Source: an uncultured Tolumonas sp. (GTDB taxonomy: Bacteria > Pseudomonadota > Gammaproteobacteria > Enterobacterales > Aeromonadaceae). From it: DNA of 64,000 nt. The stretch covers positions 3,676,501-3,740,500 of the forward strand of contig NZ_OY782757.1 in the NCBI RefSeq assembly GCF_963678185.1. Reading direction: 5' to 3'. Within the stretch, counting starts at the first letter, position 1. Each line of letters starts with the position of its first letter. The notes beneath the pieces are model-generated. The model was not told the origin of the DNA. It was given only the letters and a program-made list of their open reading frames with translations, and ran no database searches. The translations under genes and the position numbers were made by a program. This document shows, one piece after another, positions 9,743 to 19,231 of the stretch.

Positions 9743-10369
9743 ATGAAAGTTGTCGAGGTTAAACACCCGCTGGTTAAACACAAACTGGGTCTGATGCGTG
9801 AAGCTGATATCAGTACAAAACGTTTCCGCGAACTGGCCAAAGAAGTGGGCAGCCTGCTGACATATGAAGCTACCGCTGATTTTGAAACTGAAAAGGTAAC
9901 CATTGATGGTTGGAATGGTCCGGTAGAAGTGGATCAGATCAAAGGGAAAAAGGTCACGGTAGTGCCTATTCTGCGTGCTGGTTTGGGCATGATGGATGGT
10001 GTTCTGGAACATATGCCAAGTGCACGTGTGAGTGTAGTCGGTATTTATCGAGACGAAGAAACACTGAAACCTGTCCCTTATTTCCAGAAAATTGTCAGCA
10101 ATATTGATGAGCGTTTGGCGTTGATCGTTGATCCAATGCTGGCGACCGGTGGTTCCATGATCGCAACCATCGATTTGTTAAAAGAGAAAGGCTGCAAACA
10201 GATCAAAGTTATTATTCTGGTGGCTGCACCAGAAGGGCTGGCGGCATTACAAGCTGCTCACGATGATGTAGAAGTCTATTGTGCTTCTATCGACCAAGGC
10301 TTGAATGAAAAAGGTTATATCATTCCTGGTCTGGGTGACGCAGGCGATAAAATTTTCGGAACCAAATAA
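9743..10369 (+). CDS. upp: Uracil phosphoribosyltransferase
   Basis: This 208-residue salvage enzyme makes UMP from uracil and [38 protein letters not shown], the PRPP loop [11 protein letters not shown] and [12 protein letters not shown] are conserved, and the length equals E. coli Upp. The frame is open from 9701, but ATG 9743 has GGAG seven bases upstream and aligns with the family. The DUF2066 gene begins only five bases after the stop, so the two are probably cotranscribed. Confidence 0.97.
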   Translation: MKVVEVKHPLVKHKLGLMREADISTKRFRELAKEVGSLLTYEATADFETEKVTIDGWNGPVEVDQIKGKKVTVVPILRAGLGMMDGVLEHMPSARVSVVGIYRDEETLKPVPYFQKIVSNIDERLALIVDPMLATGGSMIATIDLLKEKGCKQIKVIILVAAPEGLAALQAAHDDVEVYCASIDQGLNEKGYIIPGLGDAGDKIFGTK

Positions 10370-10374
10370 CCATT

Positions 10375-10986
10375 TTGAAGAACAGTGGCTGGCGTCTATT
10401 ACTGCGATACTGTTTTGTGCTCAGTCTGGGGTGGAGCCTTCCATCTCAGGCTATGCCAGAACGTATTCTTTGTTGGTTGGTCGATAGCGCGGTGAAAGAA
10501 CAGATAGTGCCGGACGATAAATCGACGCGTTGGCCACAACTGTTCAATTATCAAGGCTCTGTGAGTTACCGCTTTATTTTTCCCATTATGGATCTGGATG
10601 ATGCAACTCAGATCCAACCTGCGACCATTGAAAATGCCTTCATGTCACCGTTATTGCTGGTTAGCCGGCGCTACGATGCGGATAAATTGCTATTAGGGCA
10701 GTTACATCAGCAAAATGGTGAATGGACATTAGATTGGCAACTGCATGATGCCCGAAATGAAGGTGCCGCGCTTATCCGTGGCCAAGCTCGGGGAATGCAA
10801 AATCAGCTCGCCAGTCAGGTGGTTGCTGCGTTAGAAGCTTATGTACAAGAGCGTAATTCGGTTACTGTAAAAAATGTTGCTGTGGAAAATACACGAGATC
10901 AGTCTCGTCAGGTTGAGCCTGTGCTTACGTTCGCCGGAACTGAAGCCACAGCAGGGCAGCAATCTTCTTCTTTTCAGTTTAATTAA
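10375..10986 (+). CDS. Short DUF2066-type exported protein
   Basis: This 203-residue protein has a signal peptide (hydrophobic YCFVLSLGWSL, cleavage probably after SQA) and a region with CWLVDS, PIMDLDDATQI, SRRYDADKLLLGQL and GEWTLDWQLHD. These resemble the C-terminal half of DUF2066 proteins often found beside hda. The usual N-terminal half seems missing. The only start that keeps the signal peptide is TTG 10375 (or ATT 10372), with a weak ribosome site, which suggests coupling to upp. The Ser/Gln-rich tail is probably disordered. Function is unknown. Confidence 0.75.
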   Translation: MKNSGWRLLLRYCFVLSLGWSLPSQAMPERILCWLVDSAVKEQIVPDDKSTRWPQLFNYQGSVSYRFIFPIMDLDDATQIQPATIENAFMSPLLLVSRRYDADKLLLGQLHQQNGEWTLDWQLHDARNEGAALIRGQARGMQNQLASQVVAALEAYVQERNSVTVKNVAVENTRDQSRQVEPVLTFAGTEATAGQQSSSFQFN

Positions 10987-10998
10987 CAGGCGGTGATG

Positions 10999-11700
10999 AT
11001 GCTGCAATCAACCCAACTTTCACTGGCTGTGCAATTACCTGATGATGAAACGTTTGCCAGTTTTTATCCTGGCAGCAATGCTCAGCTTATCACTACCTTG
11101 AAGAATGCAGCTATCGGTGAGGGCGTGCCATTACTCTATTTTTGGGGTTGTCGTGGCTCAGGGCGTTCGCATCTATTACATGCTACTTGTGCTGAAATTA
11201 ATGGTAATGGTGAATCTGCTGTTTATATTCCACTCGATCGGCACGAACAATACTCCCCGGATATTCTGGAGGGCATGGAGCGTATGCCGCTGTTATGCCT
11301 CGATAATCTCGATGCTGTTGCTGGCAATCAGCTTTGGGAAGAATCACTGTTTAATTTGTTTAACCGCTGGAAAGAAACCAGCCGCGGCTCATTGATCATG
11401 TCTGCGACTACTGCACCGCGTAAATTAGGTCTTTGTTTGCCTGATTTAGCGTCGCGTCTGGATTGGGGCGTCTCATTTCAGTTACATGAGCTGGATGATG
11501 AAGGAAAATTGGGCGCCTTACAGTTACGCGCGGCATTACGTGGGTTCAAATTGCCTGTGGATGTGGGCCGTTTTTTATTGAATCGTTTATCGCGCGATAT
11601 GCGGACATTACTGCAAGCGCTGGATACGCTGGACAATGCGTCGTTGCATGCCCAGCGTAAACTGACTATTCCTTTTATTAAGGAAGTATTGGAGCTCTAG
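10999..11700 (+). CDS. hda: DnaA regulatory inactivator Hda
   Basis: This 233-residue AAA+ protein, with the DNA-loaded beta clamp, stimulates hydrolysis of DnaA-bound ATP to prevent re-initiation. The N-terminal QLSLAV is the clamp-binding motif. GCRGSGRSHLLHA is the Walker A segment, with Arg in place of Lys as is usual in Hda, and LLCLDNLD is Walker B. I chose the third candidate start (ATG 10999): it aligns with E. coli Hda and has AGGCGG five bases upstream. Its stop overlaps the convergent bepA stop by four bases (CTAG). Confidence 0.94.
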   Translation: MLQSTQLSLAVQLPDDETFASFYPGSNAQLITTLKNAAIGEGVPLLYFWGCRGSGRSHLLHATCAEINGNGESAVYIPLDRHEQYSPDILEGMERMPLLCLDNLDAVAGNQLWEESLFNLFNRWKETSRGSLIMSATTAPRKLGLCLPDLASRLDWGVSFQLHELDDEGKLGALQLRAALRGFKLPVDVGRFLLNRLSRDMRTLLQALDTLDNASLHAQRKLTIPFIKEVLEL

Positions 11701-13160
11701 CGCTTCAGGCTGTTATCCACTTTTTTCTGCTCTTCTAACTCAGCAATCCGTGCGTCAATCCGGGCCTGACTTAAGTTGTCGGCTGTGTTTGCGCGCGCCA
11801 TATGTAGTTGATCGGTCGCTTGGTCAATTTCACCGCGCAAGGCTAAATATTCCGCCTGGGCTTGATGAAAACCCGCTTGATTCGCGGTTTGTTCATAACC
11901 TTCTGCCAGCAGTTGCCATGCCACCGATGATTCTGGATTATTACGGGTGTATTGATCTAACAACCGAATCGAAGCATCAGCCTTGTTCGCCTTCAGATAA
12001 ACATTCGCCAGATTCATGATGATGACCGGGTTATCCGGCATGCTTTGATTTCGTTGTTCCAGCCGACTTATCGCCGCGTTAAATTGTTGTGCCGCAATTT
12101 CCTGATCGGTCAGTGAATCTTGAAAGAAAAGGTTATCGGGTTTGCGCTTACTCAGCTGTGTCAGTACTTCACCCGCTTCGGGTATCTTATTTAATTGTAG
12201 CAATGACAATGCTTTACCATACTGAGCCGCTAACCAAGGAGCTGAATTTTCGCTGTTTTTTCCAGTTTGTTGTTCGAAGAATGTCAGTAAACCATCTGCG
12301 CTCTGGTTACTGTACATCGCTTGGATCCGAACTTTTGCCAGTAAAAAATCTAAGCTAGATTCAAGATGACGTGTACGGTAACTGCTGGCCCGGTTTCGTG
12401 CCTCGGCAATACGATTTTCAGTGATAGGGTGGGTTAACAGCATCTCGGGTAATTTAGATGAATAACGGTTTTCGGCAGCAAGTTTCTGGAAAAACGTCAT
12501 CATGCCTGTTGGTTCAAAACCAGCATTGTAGAGTAATGCCATGCCGATCCGATCGGCTTCATATTCATTATCACGGGTGAAGTTAATCGAATTTTGTACC
12601 GTTAAACCCATCGTTGTGTTGATAGCTGCAGCACCAGCGGTTGGGTTCAGCATTGCTAGTGCGATGGAGCCGACTAAACCGGCAATTGACAGCGGTGCGC
12701 TTTTAGCTTGGTCTTCCATATAACGGGCAATATGCCGTTGGGTGACATGGCTTATTTCATGCGCTAACACGCCAGCCAGTTCACTTTCTGTTTCTGCATG
12801 CAAAAATAAACCGCTGTGTACTTTTACGCGGCCTCCAAGAAAGGCGGCGGCGTTAATACTATCGTCTTTCACCAGAAAAAAAGTAAAAGGGAAGCGAACG
12901 TTATTGGCCTGGCTTACCAGTCGCAGTCCCAGATCATTAATGTATTCATTAAGCACCGGATCATCGATGATGGGTAAACTCGCGCGGGCAAAACGCATAA
13001 ATGCTTTGCCATATAATACTTCTTGTTCGACGGATAGGGCTGAAACCCCGGCGGTACCGATATCAGGTAACTGTGAGTCAGCGTGTGATAAGGTGGAAAA
13101 AATAAGGCAACATGCGGTGCTAAAACACAGCAGTAGTTTTTTCAGGCGACGATAAAGCAC
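11697..13160 (-). CDS. bepA: Beta-barrel assembly-enhancing protease BepA (M48 family)
   Basis: This 487-residue periplasmic metalloprotease and chaperone assists LptD maturation and degrades stalled outer-membrane proteins. It has a signal peptide, then HEISH (His134, Glu135, His138) and the third ligand in NEYEADRIG. A C-terminal TPR region spans roughly residues 300-480. The frame opens at 13214, but GTG 13160 has AAAGGGG seven bases upstream and gives exactly the E. coli length. It is divergent from perM, as in E. coli. Confidence 0.95.
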   Translation of the reverse strand: MLYRRLKKLLLCFSTACCLIFSTLSHADSQLPDIGTAGVSALSVEQEVLYGKAFMRFARASLPIIDDPVLNEYINDLGLRLVSQANNVRFPFTFFLVKDDSINAAAFLGGRVKVHSGLFLHAETESELAGVLAHEISHVTQRHIARYMEDQAKSAPLSIAGLVGSIALAMLNPTAGAAAINTTMGLTVQNSINFTRDNEYEADRIGMALLYNAGFEPTGMMTFFQKLAAENRYSSKLPEMLLTHPITENRIAEARNRASSYRTRHLESSLDFLLAKVRIQAMYSNQSADGLLTFFEQQTGKNSENSAPWLAAQYGKALSLLQLNKIPEAGEVLTQLSKRKPDNLFFQDSLTDQEIAAQQFNAAISRLEQRNQSMPDNPVIIMNLANVYLKANKADASIRLLDQYTRNNPESSVAWQLLAEGYEQTANQAGFHQAQAEYLALRGEIDQATDQLHMARANTADNLSQARIDARIAELEEQKKVDNSLKR

Positions 13161-13263
13161 AACGTACCCCTTTCTTTGATAATTATCTGTTTCGACATGC
13201 GAAAAATGCCGCACAAGCGATTACACTAGGCAATTGTACGATGAATTCAACGGAATCGGCAGG

Positions 13264-14340
13264 ATGTTAAACGTATTATTAAATTGGTATCGTCGGCGCT
13301 TCTCGGATCCGAACGCGGTGACCTTGTTTTGGTTGTTGGTTGGTGGTTTTGCAGTTATCTATTTTTATGGTGATATTTTAGCGCCTGTTTTGGCTGCTTT
13401 GGTCATCGCTTATCTGCTGGAATGGTTTGTTCAACGTCTGATAAAAATAGGTCTTGGCCGAAGTAGTGCCACAACATTGGTGCTACTCGTCTTCATTGGA
13501 CTTATGTTGTTAATCGGATTTGGTATTTTACCAGCGGTGTTCCGCCAAGGTATGACGTTGGTGAAAGCAGGGCCTGTGATGCTGGCTAATGGTACTGAGT
13601 ACCTTAAAAAACTGCCGCAGCATTATCCCGATTTCTTTGATGCATCACTGGTTGATAGCATCACAGCCGTTATTCAAGACCGTTTGCTCAACAACAGTGG
13701 TGTGCTGGTTTCATTCTCTTTTACATCGTTGATGAATATTGCGGTTGTGCTGGTGTACATGGTGTTAGTACCGCTGTTAATTTTCTTTATGCTGAAAGAT
13801 AAAGATCGTTTGTTGCTGATGTTGAAGCGTTTTTTGCCAAATAATCGGGAATTAGCGAACCGGGTTTGGCTGGAAATGAATGATCAGATCACCAATTATA
13901 TCCGCGGCAAAGTTATTCATATTTTGGTAGTAAGTGCTGCAAATTACGTGGTATTTGCCTTTATGGGGATCAACTATGCGCTATTGCTAGGCATATCGGT
14001 TGGCTGTTCTGTCTTGATCCCGTATATCGGAGCGGTTGCCGTGACGATCCCAGTGACCGTGGTGGCCTTGTTCCAATGGGGCTTATCCTCTGATTTTGCT
14101 TATCTGATGTTAGCCTATGCCATTGTTCAAACGCTGGATGCAAACATTCTGACACCATTACTGTTTTCAGAAACGATGAATTTGCATCCGATAGCCATTA
14201 TCTTAGCCGTATTGGTGTTCGGTGGGTTATGGGGATTCTGGGGCGTATTTTTTGCAATTCCACTTGCCACACTGGTTAAAGCGGTCGTGAACTCTTGGCC
14301 AGGAAGTACCCGACCAGAGGCATCGATAGGTTCGTATTAA
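13264..14340 (+). CDS. perM: AI-2E family transporter, PerM (YfgO)
   Basis: This 358-residue inner-membrane protein has about eight hydrophobic segments and family motifs ILAPVLAALVIAYLLEW, LVPLLIFFMLKDKDRLL, QITNYIRGKV and FGGLWGFWGVFFAIPLATL. It is a homologue of E. coli PerM, beside bepA in both genomes. The transported substrate is not established. I chose ATG 13264 (MLNVLLNWYRRRFSDP) by alignment with PerM; the frame opens ten codons earlier. A bidirectional terminator follows. Confidence 0.92.
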   Translation: MLNVLLNWYRRRFSDPNAVTLFWLLVGGFAVIYFYGDILAPVLAALVIAYLLEWFVQRLIKIGLGRSSATTLVLLVFIGLMLLIGFGILPAVFRQGMTLVKAGPVMLANGTEYLKKLPQHYPDFFDASLVDSITAVIQDRLLNNSGVLVSFSFTSLMNIAVVLVYMVLVPLLIFFMLKDKDRLLLMLKRFLPNNRELANRVWLEMNDQITNYIRGKVIHILVVSAANYVVFAFMGINYALLLGISVGCSVLIPYIGAVAVTIPVTVVALFQWGLSSDFAYLMLAYAIVQTLDANILTPLLFSETMNLHPIAIILAVLVFGGLWGFWGVFFAIPLATLVKAVVNSWPGSTRPEASIGSY

Positions 14341-14353
14341 TACGAATGTAGTA

Positions 14354-14390
14354 AAGAAAAAGGCCCGACATTAAATCGGGCCTTTTTCTT
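14354..14390. terminator. Bidirectional terminator between perM and cnoX
   Basis: AAGAAAAAGGCCCGA and TCGGGCCTTTTTCTT form a 15 bp stem around CATTAAA. A/T runs on both sides suit termination of both convergent units. Confidence 0.9.
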
Positions 14391-14403
14391 ATCTGATAAA
14401 CAC

Positions 14404-15246
14404 TTAGTAGAGCAGCGTGTAGAGTTTTTTCCGGTATTTAGATACCAATGGATCGCTACCCATGGTGGCTAAAATATCCAAGTAGGTTTTTCTGGCTTCA
14501 CCAAAATTCAAATCACGACTTAAGATGGTAAACAACATGTCCAGCGCTTCTTGTTTACGTCCAGCCTGACTGTATTGAATGGCCAAATCTTGCTTGAGTT
14601 GTGTATTTTCTGGCTCTAAAGCGAGTTGCGCTTCCAGCGCTCTTATTTCTGGGCTGTCAGACGCTTGTTGCGCTAAGTCTAAAGCTGATTTCACTTGCTG
14701 ATAGGCCGAATCTTGATAGACATTGGGAATGCTGTTTAATAGCTCGTCTGCTTCATCTAGGCGAGCTGATTTTACGCAAGCATCTGCAAGTGCTGTGGTG
14801 ATTTCATAACGCTGTGGGGCCAGTTGCTGGGCTTTTTTTAACACCGCATACGCGGCACCCGCATCACCATTTTGTAATAACTGTTGGCCTTCCGCGAATA
14901 ACGTATCGTCTTCTTTCGGCAGATATTTAGCCAGCATAGTTTCTACTGCTGCTGGGTCTTGTGGGCCTATTAATGCGTCAGCAGGTTGTCCATTTTTGAA
15001 GATCACCACGGCAGGCAGCGCCTGTAGGCCAAGTTGTACCGCTAACGATTGTAACTGTGGGTCTGCGACATCGACTCTTGCCAGTGTCACCATCGGATTA
15101 GCTAGGCCAATCAATTGTTCCAGTTGTTGCCCCATAGACTGGCATTCCGGCAGTTGATCAGCATAAAAGAAGACGGCTACGGTCTTTTGTCGGGATGCAT
15201 CAAGTAATTCGGTACGAAAATTTTCGGGTGTGATGGTAACGATCAT
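14404..15246 (-). CDS. cnoX: Chaperedoxin CnoX (YbbN-like thioredoxin-TPR protein)
   Basis: This 280-residue protein has an N-terminal thioredoxin fold (residues 1-110) and a C-terminal TPR-like region, ending SKYRKKLYTLLY as in E. coli CnoX. The family acts as a holdase that passes clients to DnaK and GroEL and guards thiols during bleach stress. In place of CxxC there is LPEC with a single Cys35, so it should not act as a normal disulfide reductase. ATG 15246 overlaps the upstream stop (ATGA). An in-frame TTG at 15267 is a less likely start. Confidence 0.9.
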   Translation of the reverse strand: MIVTITPENFRTELLDASRQKTVAVFFYADQLPECQSMGQQLEQLIGLANPMVTLARVDVADPQLQSLAVQLGLQALPAVVIFKNGQPADALIGPQDPAAVETMLAKYLPKEDDTLFAEGQQLLQNGDAGAAYAVLKKAQQLAPQRYEITTALADACVKSARLDEADELLNSIPNVYQDSAYQQVKSALDLAQQASDSPEIRALEAQLALEPENTQLKQDLAIQYSQAGRKQEALDMLFTILSRDLNFGEARKTYLDILATMGSDPLVSKYRKKLYTLLY

Positions 15247-15998
15247 AATGAATTCGGCTTCAGACAAAGGTGATGTATATATGGTGGCTGTAAGGGCTCA
15301 ATTTCAAGCTGATCGTTGAGAATATAATAGTTTATTGGGCTTTCGGCCTTGGTTTGTAAACTAACAGCACAATGCAATTCGGGAATTGGTTGAGAATATT
15401 CCGTCGTATATATTTTTTCATCTAATGAATGTAGATGAGTAAGTAAGTCAAGCCGTTGCAGACCAGCACTGATCCCACCGCCATGCGCTTTTAATACCGC
15501 TTCTTTTTGTATCCACAATTGGAAAAAATGCTCAGCCAATTGCTCGGCAGATTGTTGAATCAGATACTGATATTCATTGGCGGTAAAAAAGCGTTTCGCT
15601 AATGCCAGCCAGGGGCGTACCGGCGTGTGTGCTGTGAACTCAATATCAACACCCACCGGAACGGTTGCTAAAGCGATGCATAACCAATGCTGGCTGTGAC
15701 TGATATTAAATTGCAATTGGTGTTGTGTTAGCTGCGGTTTGCCATGAGCTGCAGTAGAAAAACAGATCTCGGCTGGTGGCTGATGCAGTAATTGCCCGAG
15801 TAGTGTGCGTAATAAACAGCGGCTATGCTGATAGAATTTTGCTTGAGCCGGATGAGATATGGTTTGTAGTCGGGCTTGTTCTTCGTCTGATAAGTTATCG
15901 GAGAAAGAGAGACTAAGCGTGACCATATTACACAGCAATATTTTGCTACCTGATAATGGAGACCAACTATCAGGTAGCATCAATCTATTATTGTGCAT
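15243..15998 (-). CDS. Sfp-type 4'-phosphopantetheinyl transferase
   Basis: This 251-residue protein carries the family signatures FNISHS, GVDIE (Asp118, Glu120, Mg-binding) and W162-xx-KEA-xx-K170. It transfers phosphopantetheine from CoA to a Ser of carrier proteins. At this length it is of the Sfp/EntD/AcpT class, not AcpS. The carrier substrate is unknown and no polyketide or NRPS gene is in the window. It overlaps lapC by 11 bases and cnoX by 4, so the three genes look cotranscribed and coupled. The first roughly 25 residues may not be translated. Confidence 0.88.
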   Translation of the reverse strand: MHNNRLMLPDSWSPLSGSKILLCNMVTLSLSFSDNLSDEEQARLQTISHPAQAKFYQHSRCLLRTLLGQLLHQPPAEICFSTAAHGKPQLTQHQLQFNISHSQHWLCIALATVPVGVDIEFTAHTPVRPWLALAKRFFTANEYQYLIQQSAEQLAEHFFQLWIQKEAVLKAHGGGISAGLQRLDLLTHLHSLDEKIYTTEYSQPIPELHCAVSLQTKAESPINYYILNDQLEIEPLQPPYIHHLCLKPNSL

Positions 15999-17868
15999 CT
16001 TTAAAGCGGGTTAATTCATTCATGACTTGCAGTAATGCCGCCATGTTCGGACGAGCATCATCAACCAGTTGGTAATTTTTTCTGGTATAAACGCTGAAAT
16101 CACCCTGACGGTTAAACTCGGTAATAGTGTTGGGCTCATAAATCACATAGTGCTGACGGTTACCGAGCAACAGCCAGTCATGTTGCTGATTAGCAAACAA
16201 ATTACTGCCGCTGCTGTAGGTTTTATCCTCATTTTCCATACCAAGTGCATCATGCAACAAGGTGGGGGCAAGATCGTAATGCGTGGTTAGTTTTTCCCAC
16301 CGATGAGCTGTTTTCCCGGGCCAACTGATAATTAATGGCACCTGCATCTGGTAAGTGGAATAGTTGCTACCAGAACCCCAACTATTGGTGTTGGTTTCAT
16401 TAAACTCCAGCCCCCGATCGGCTGTGATAATGACGATGGTTTTTTCTGACTGCTGATGTTCCTGCAACGAGGTTATTAATTGGCGCAACTGTTCGTCGCT
16501 ATAATGAACTGCATTTTTATAACGATTGATAAATTTATTATGATTTTCCGGCGTAAATGCTGCAAACGGATTACTATCCGTTAACTCTGGTTGGAACGGG
16601 CCTTGGTAATCGGTTGGTAATGCTAACGTAGCTGGCATCGCAATGTTCAGATAGCTAAACCAAGGGCGATCCTGACTTTGCCGTTCAAGCCAACTTTGCC
16701 AGGCTGCAAATGTTTGTTGATCGCTATGCGGTGTTAGGTCATTTTTACGGCGGCTGATTTGTCTGACACTGTGAAAAATGCTTTTCTTGTAGATATCCTG
16801 ATTCAGACCATTACTTGAAAACGCGCTTAATAAATAGTCTTGGCGTTGTAATTCATCCAGTAAGACCGGGGAGACATCTTCGGCATCAAAATTACTGCGA
16901 TAAGCTTCGGGTAAGCCATAAAACAAGCTGAACAAGCTACCTGCATGCTCGTTATCGCCTGCAATATGTTGTGCAAATTGCTGATTTTTAGCAGCAAAAT
17001 CGCTTAAAAATGGCATGACATCGGGTTTAAGCATATCTGCACGTAAACCACTAACTACCACTAGCAAAATGTTTAATTTCTCTTCTGGTTCAGTGACTTG
17101 TAATGGCTTTAACGGGTAGTTCAACCGCTGTTTACCGCGCTCAAGTTCAGCCACTTGTGCGGCTTTCGATTTATATTGTTCTAAATCCAGCCAACCATGT
17201 TTTGACAGGAACGAGCGTGCAGTCATTGGGTATGACAGCGGGAAATTCGCGCGTTGAGAAATAATTGGTTCGTAAAGCTTGGCATCGGCGGCCATATACG
17301 TGATATGCGACAACAAAAAACAGCTCACCAGTACGGTACTAATTGCCGTACCCCACGATTTTTTCCGGCGTCGTAACTGCATCTTCCATGCGTAGTTGGA
17401 AATTACCAGTTCTAACAGGAATAACACCGGAATAACAATAAACAGAAAATTCCAGTTCAGTTCAGCTTTCGATTGCGCTTCTTTAAGCAATAACTCCCAC
17501 ACAGTGGGGTTAATATGAAATTTAAAGACGTGATAGATCTGCGTATCAACCAGCAACACAGACAGCACCAATACTGCGATCACAACTGAGCAATTTCGCA
17601 TCAATTTCTGATTTGGGATCACAAAGCTGAGCGGGAATAACGTCAGCAGATAAGTAATGAACCCGATAAAAGAAAAATGCCCCAGCCAGCTCAAAATCAA
17701 ATAACTAACACCGAGCTGTGTTTCTGGCCACGGGTTGGCCAGAATGTATCGACTGGATATACCCAGCGCCAGCAAGATATTAAAGAAGGTGAACCAATGT
17801 CCCCAGCTAATAAGGCGCGAGACTTGCTCTCGATAAAATGCACCGGGTTGTGGTCGCAGCAGAGCCAT
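15988..17868 (-). CDS. lapC: LPS assembly regulator LapC/PbgA (YejM)
   Basis: This 626-residue inner-membrane protein has five transmembrane segments in the first 190 residues (DUF3413), a basic linker (MQLRRRKKSW), then a periplasmic sulfatase-like domain with NILLVVVSGLRADML and VIITADRGLEFNET. In enterobacteria it senses periplasmic LPS and controls LpxC turnover through LapB. The hydrolase metal site looks incomplete, consistent with a sensor. yejL lies upstream with a one-base gap, as in E. coli; the PPTase and cnoX follow downstream. Confidence 0.95.
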   Translation of the reverse strand: MALLRPQPGAFYREQVSRLISWGHWFTFFNILLALGISSRYILANPWPETQLGVSYLILSWLGHFSFIGFITYLLTLFPLSFVIPNQKLMRNCSVVIAVLVLSVLLVDTQIYHVFKFHINPTVWELLLKEAQSKAELNWNFLFIVIPVLFLLELVISNYAWKMQLRRRKKSWGTAISTVLVSCFLLSHITYMAADAKLYEPIISQRANFPLSYPMTARSFLSKHGWLDLEQYKSKAAQVAELERGKQRLNYPLKPLQVTEPEEKLNILLVVVSGLRADMLKPDVMPFLSDFAAKNQQFAQHIAGDNEHAGSLFSLFYGLPEAYRSNFDAEDVSPVLLDELQRQDYLLSAFSSNGLNQDIYKKSIFHSVRQISRRKNDLTPHSDQQTFAAWQSWLERQSQDRPWFSYLNIAMPATLALPTDYQGPFQPELTDSNPFAAFTPENHNKFINRYKNAVHYSDEQLRQLITSLQEHQQSEKTIVIITADRGLEFNETNTNSWGSGSNYSTYQMQVPLIISWPGKTAHRWEKLTTHYDLAPTLLHDALGMENEDKTYSSGSNLFANQQHDWLLLGNRQHYVIYEPNTITEFNRQGDFSVYTRKNYQLVDDARPNMAALLQVMNELTRFKDAQ

Positions 17869-17869
17869 A

Positions 17870-18103
17870 TTACTGAATTACCTTTTTAGTCTGGGTAACC
17901 GATTGTTGCAGAGCCTTGGCAAATGAATTGGCTACATCAGCACGCAGTGCTTCCGGCACATGTTTGTTGATGATGTGAGTTGCTAAATTGCCCAGCGCCA
18001 ATAAACCGAGATCAACCGATGCATTATGAGTTTGCAATACGGTTTGCATCTCTTGCATTAAAGATTCAATTTGTTCGGTGCTGTATTTAGAAAGGATCGG
18101 CAT
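17870..18103 (-). CDS. yejL: YejL family protein (DUF1414)
   Basis: This 77-residue soluble protein begins MPILSKYSTEQIESLMQE and contains DLGLLALGNLATHIINKHVP, matching YejL. Its function is unknown. It lies directly upstream of lapC and divergent from yejK, the same three-gene arrangement as in E. coli. The length is normal. Confidence 0.93.
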   Translation of the reverse strand: MPILSKYSTEQIESLMQEMQTVLQTHNASVDLGLLALGNLATHIINKHVPEALRADVANSFAKALQQSVTQTKKVIQ

Positions 18104-18190
18104 GAAATATGTCTCAATTTGCAGTTGTCAGGTTATGAACGCTATATAATACGCCACCTTGCACTTTTTCACTACGATACCACGACTGCT

Positions 18191-19222
18191 ATGAGCCTGA
18201 TTATTGAACATCTTATTATTCATTCTCTTCGCCAGGACGAGAATAGTGTCCTGACTGCTGACACCCGTTCACAGGAACTTAAGCCAACCGCTGACGTTCA
18301 GGCATGGATTGATCAACTGCACCGTATTTATCAGCAAAAAGGTAATAAATCCTATGCTTGTTTTCTGGCTGATACCGAACAGCCGGAAAATCCATCACCG
18401 TTCCCACAACTATTTCAGCAATATCTGGATGAAAAACTACCTTTTGTCGATTTTACACATCAATCGACTACGGCGTTATTAGCGCAATTAAACCACTATC
18501 AATACCCCGATGAAGGCGTGCTGATTTTCTGTAAATACCAGTTTGTCGGTGTGAGTTACATTTTGCTGGGGCTACTCGATTGTGAAACAAGTGTCACTCT
18601 GACCGACACACTGGAATTATCGCAGATCAAATACATTGATCTGAGCAAAATGCAATTGATTGCCCGCGTTGATATTACTGAGTTTCAGACCAACCCCGAT
18701 TCCCGCCGTTATATCTCGTTTATCAAAGGGCGGATCGGCCGCAAGGTTTCTGATTTCTTTATGGATTTCCTCGGTGCAGCCGAAGGCATTGATGTAAAAA
18801 TGCAAAATCAGTTGCTGGTGCAAGCGGTGAATGAATATTGCCAGCAGGTAGCAATGCCAGCCGATGAAAAAGCGGCAACGAAGAAAAAAGTCTCGGATTA
18901 TTACAAAGAGCAAAGTGAAGAGGGTGCGGATATCGCGATCAAATCGGTGGCTGAATACCTGCCTAAACAAAATGATGGCGGTGATTTTTACGCCTTTATC
19001 AGTGAAGAATACGATCTGGATGAAGAGTTTCCGGCTGCAACCACAGCGCTACGGAAATTGACCAAATTTGTTGGCTCGGGTGGCGGTTTAAATATCAGCT
19101 TTGATGAAAAACTACTGGGTGAGCGGATTGGCTATGATGCACAAACTGATACGCTGACTATTAAAGGTACGCCACCGAATCTGAAAGATCAGTTACTGCG
19201 TATGTTAAAGAATCAGCATTAA
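18191..19222 (+). CDS. yejK: Nucleoid-associated protein NdpA (YejK)
   Basis: This 343-residue protein (about 335 in E. coli) binds the nucleoid. It begins MSLIIEHLIIHSL and has FIKGRIGRKVSDFFMDFLGAAEG and FISEEYDLDEEFPA. The frame is open from 18071, but that extension crosses the yejL start and the intergenic promoter region. ATG 18191 aligns with the family. A precise molecular role is not established. Confidence 0.93.
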   Translation: MSLIIEHLIIHSLRQDENSVLTADTRSQELKPTADVQAWIDQLHRIYQQKGNKSYACFLADTEQPENPSPFPQLFQQYLDEKLPFVDFTHQSTTALLAQLNHYQYPDEGVLIFCKYQFVGVSYILLGLLDCETSVTLTDTLELSQIKYIDLSKMQLIARVDITEFQTNPDSRRYISFIKGRIGRKVSDFFMDFLGAAEGIDVKMQNQLLVQAVNEYCQQVAMPADEKAATKKKVSDYYKEQSEEGADIAIKSVAEYLPKQNDGGDFYAFISEEYDLDEEFPAATTALRKLTKFVGSGGGLNISFDEKLLGERIGYDAQTDTLTIKGTPPNLKDQLLRMLKNQH

Positions 19223-19231
19223 TTCAAAGCA

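Noticed and set aside
9611..10012. 133-codon minus-strand frame over the upp start
   Set aside because: It is antisense to upp and rich in Phe/His/Gln; no ribosome site.
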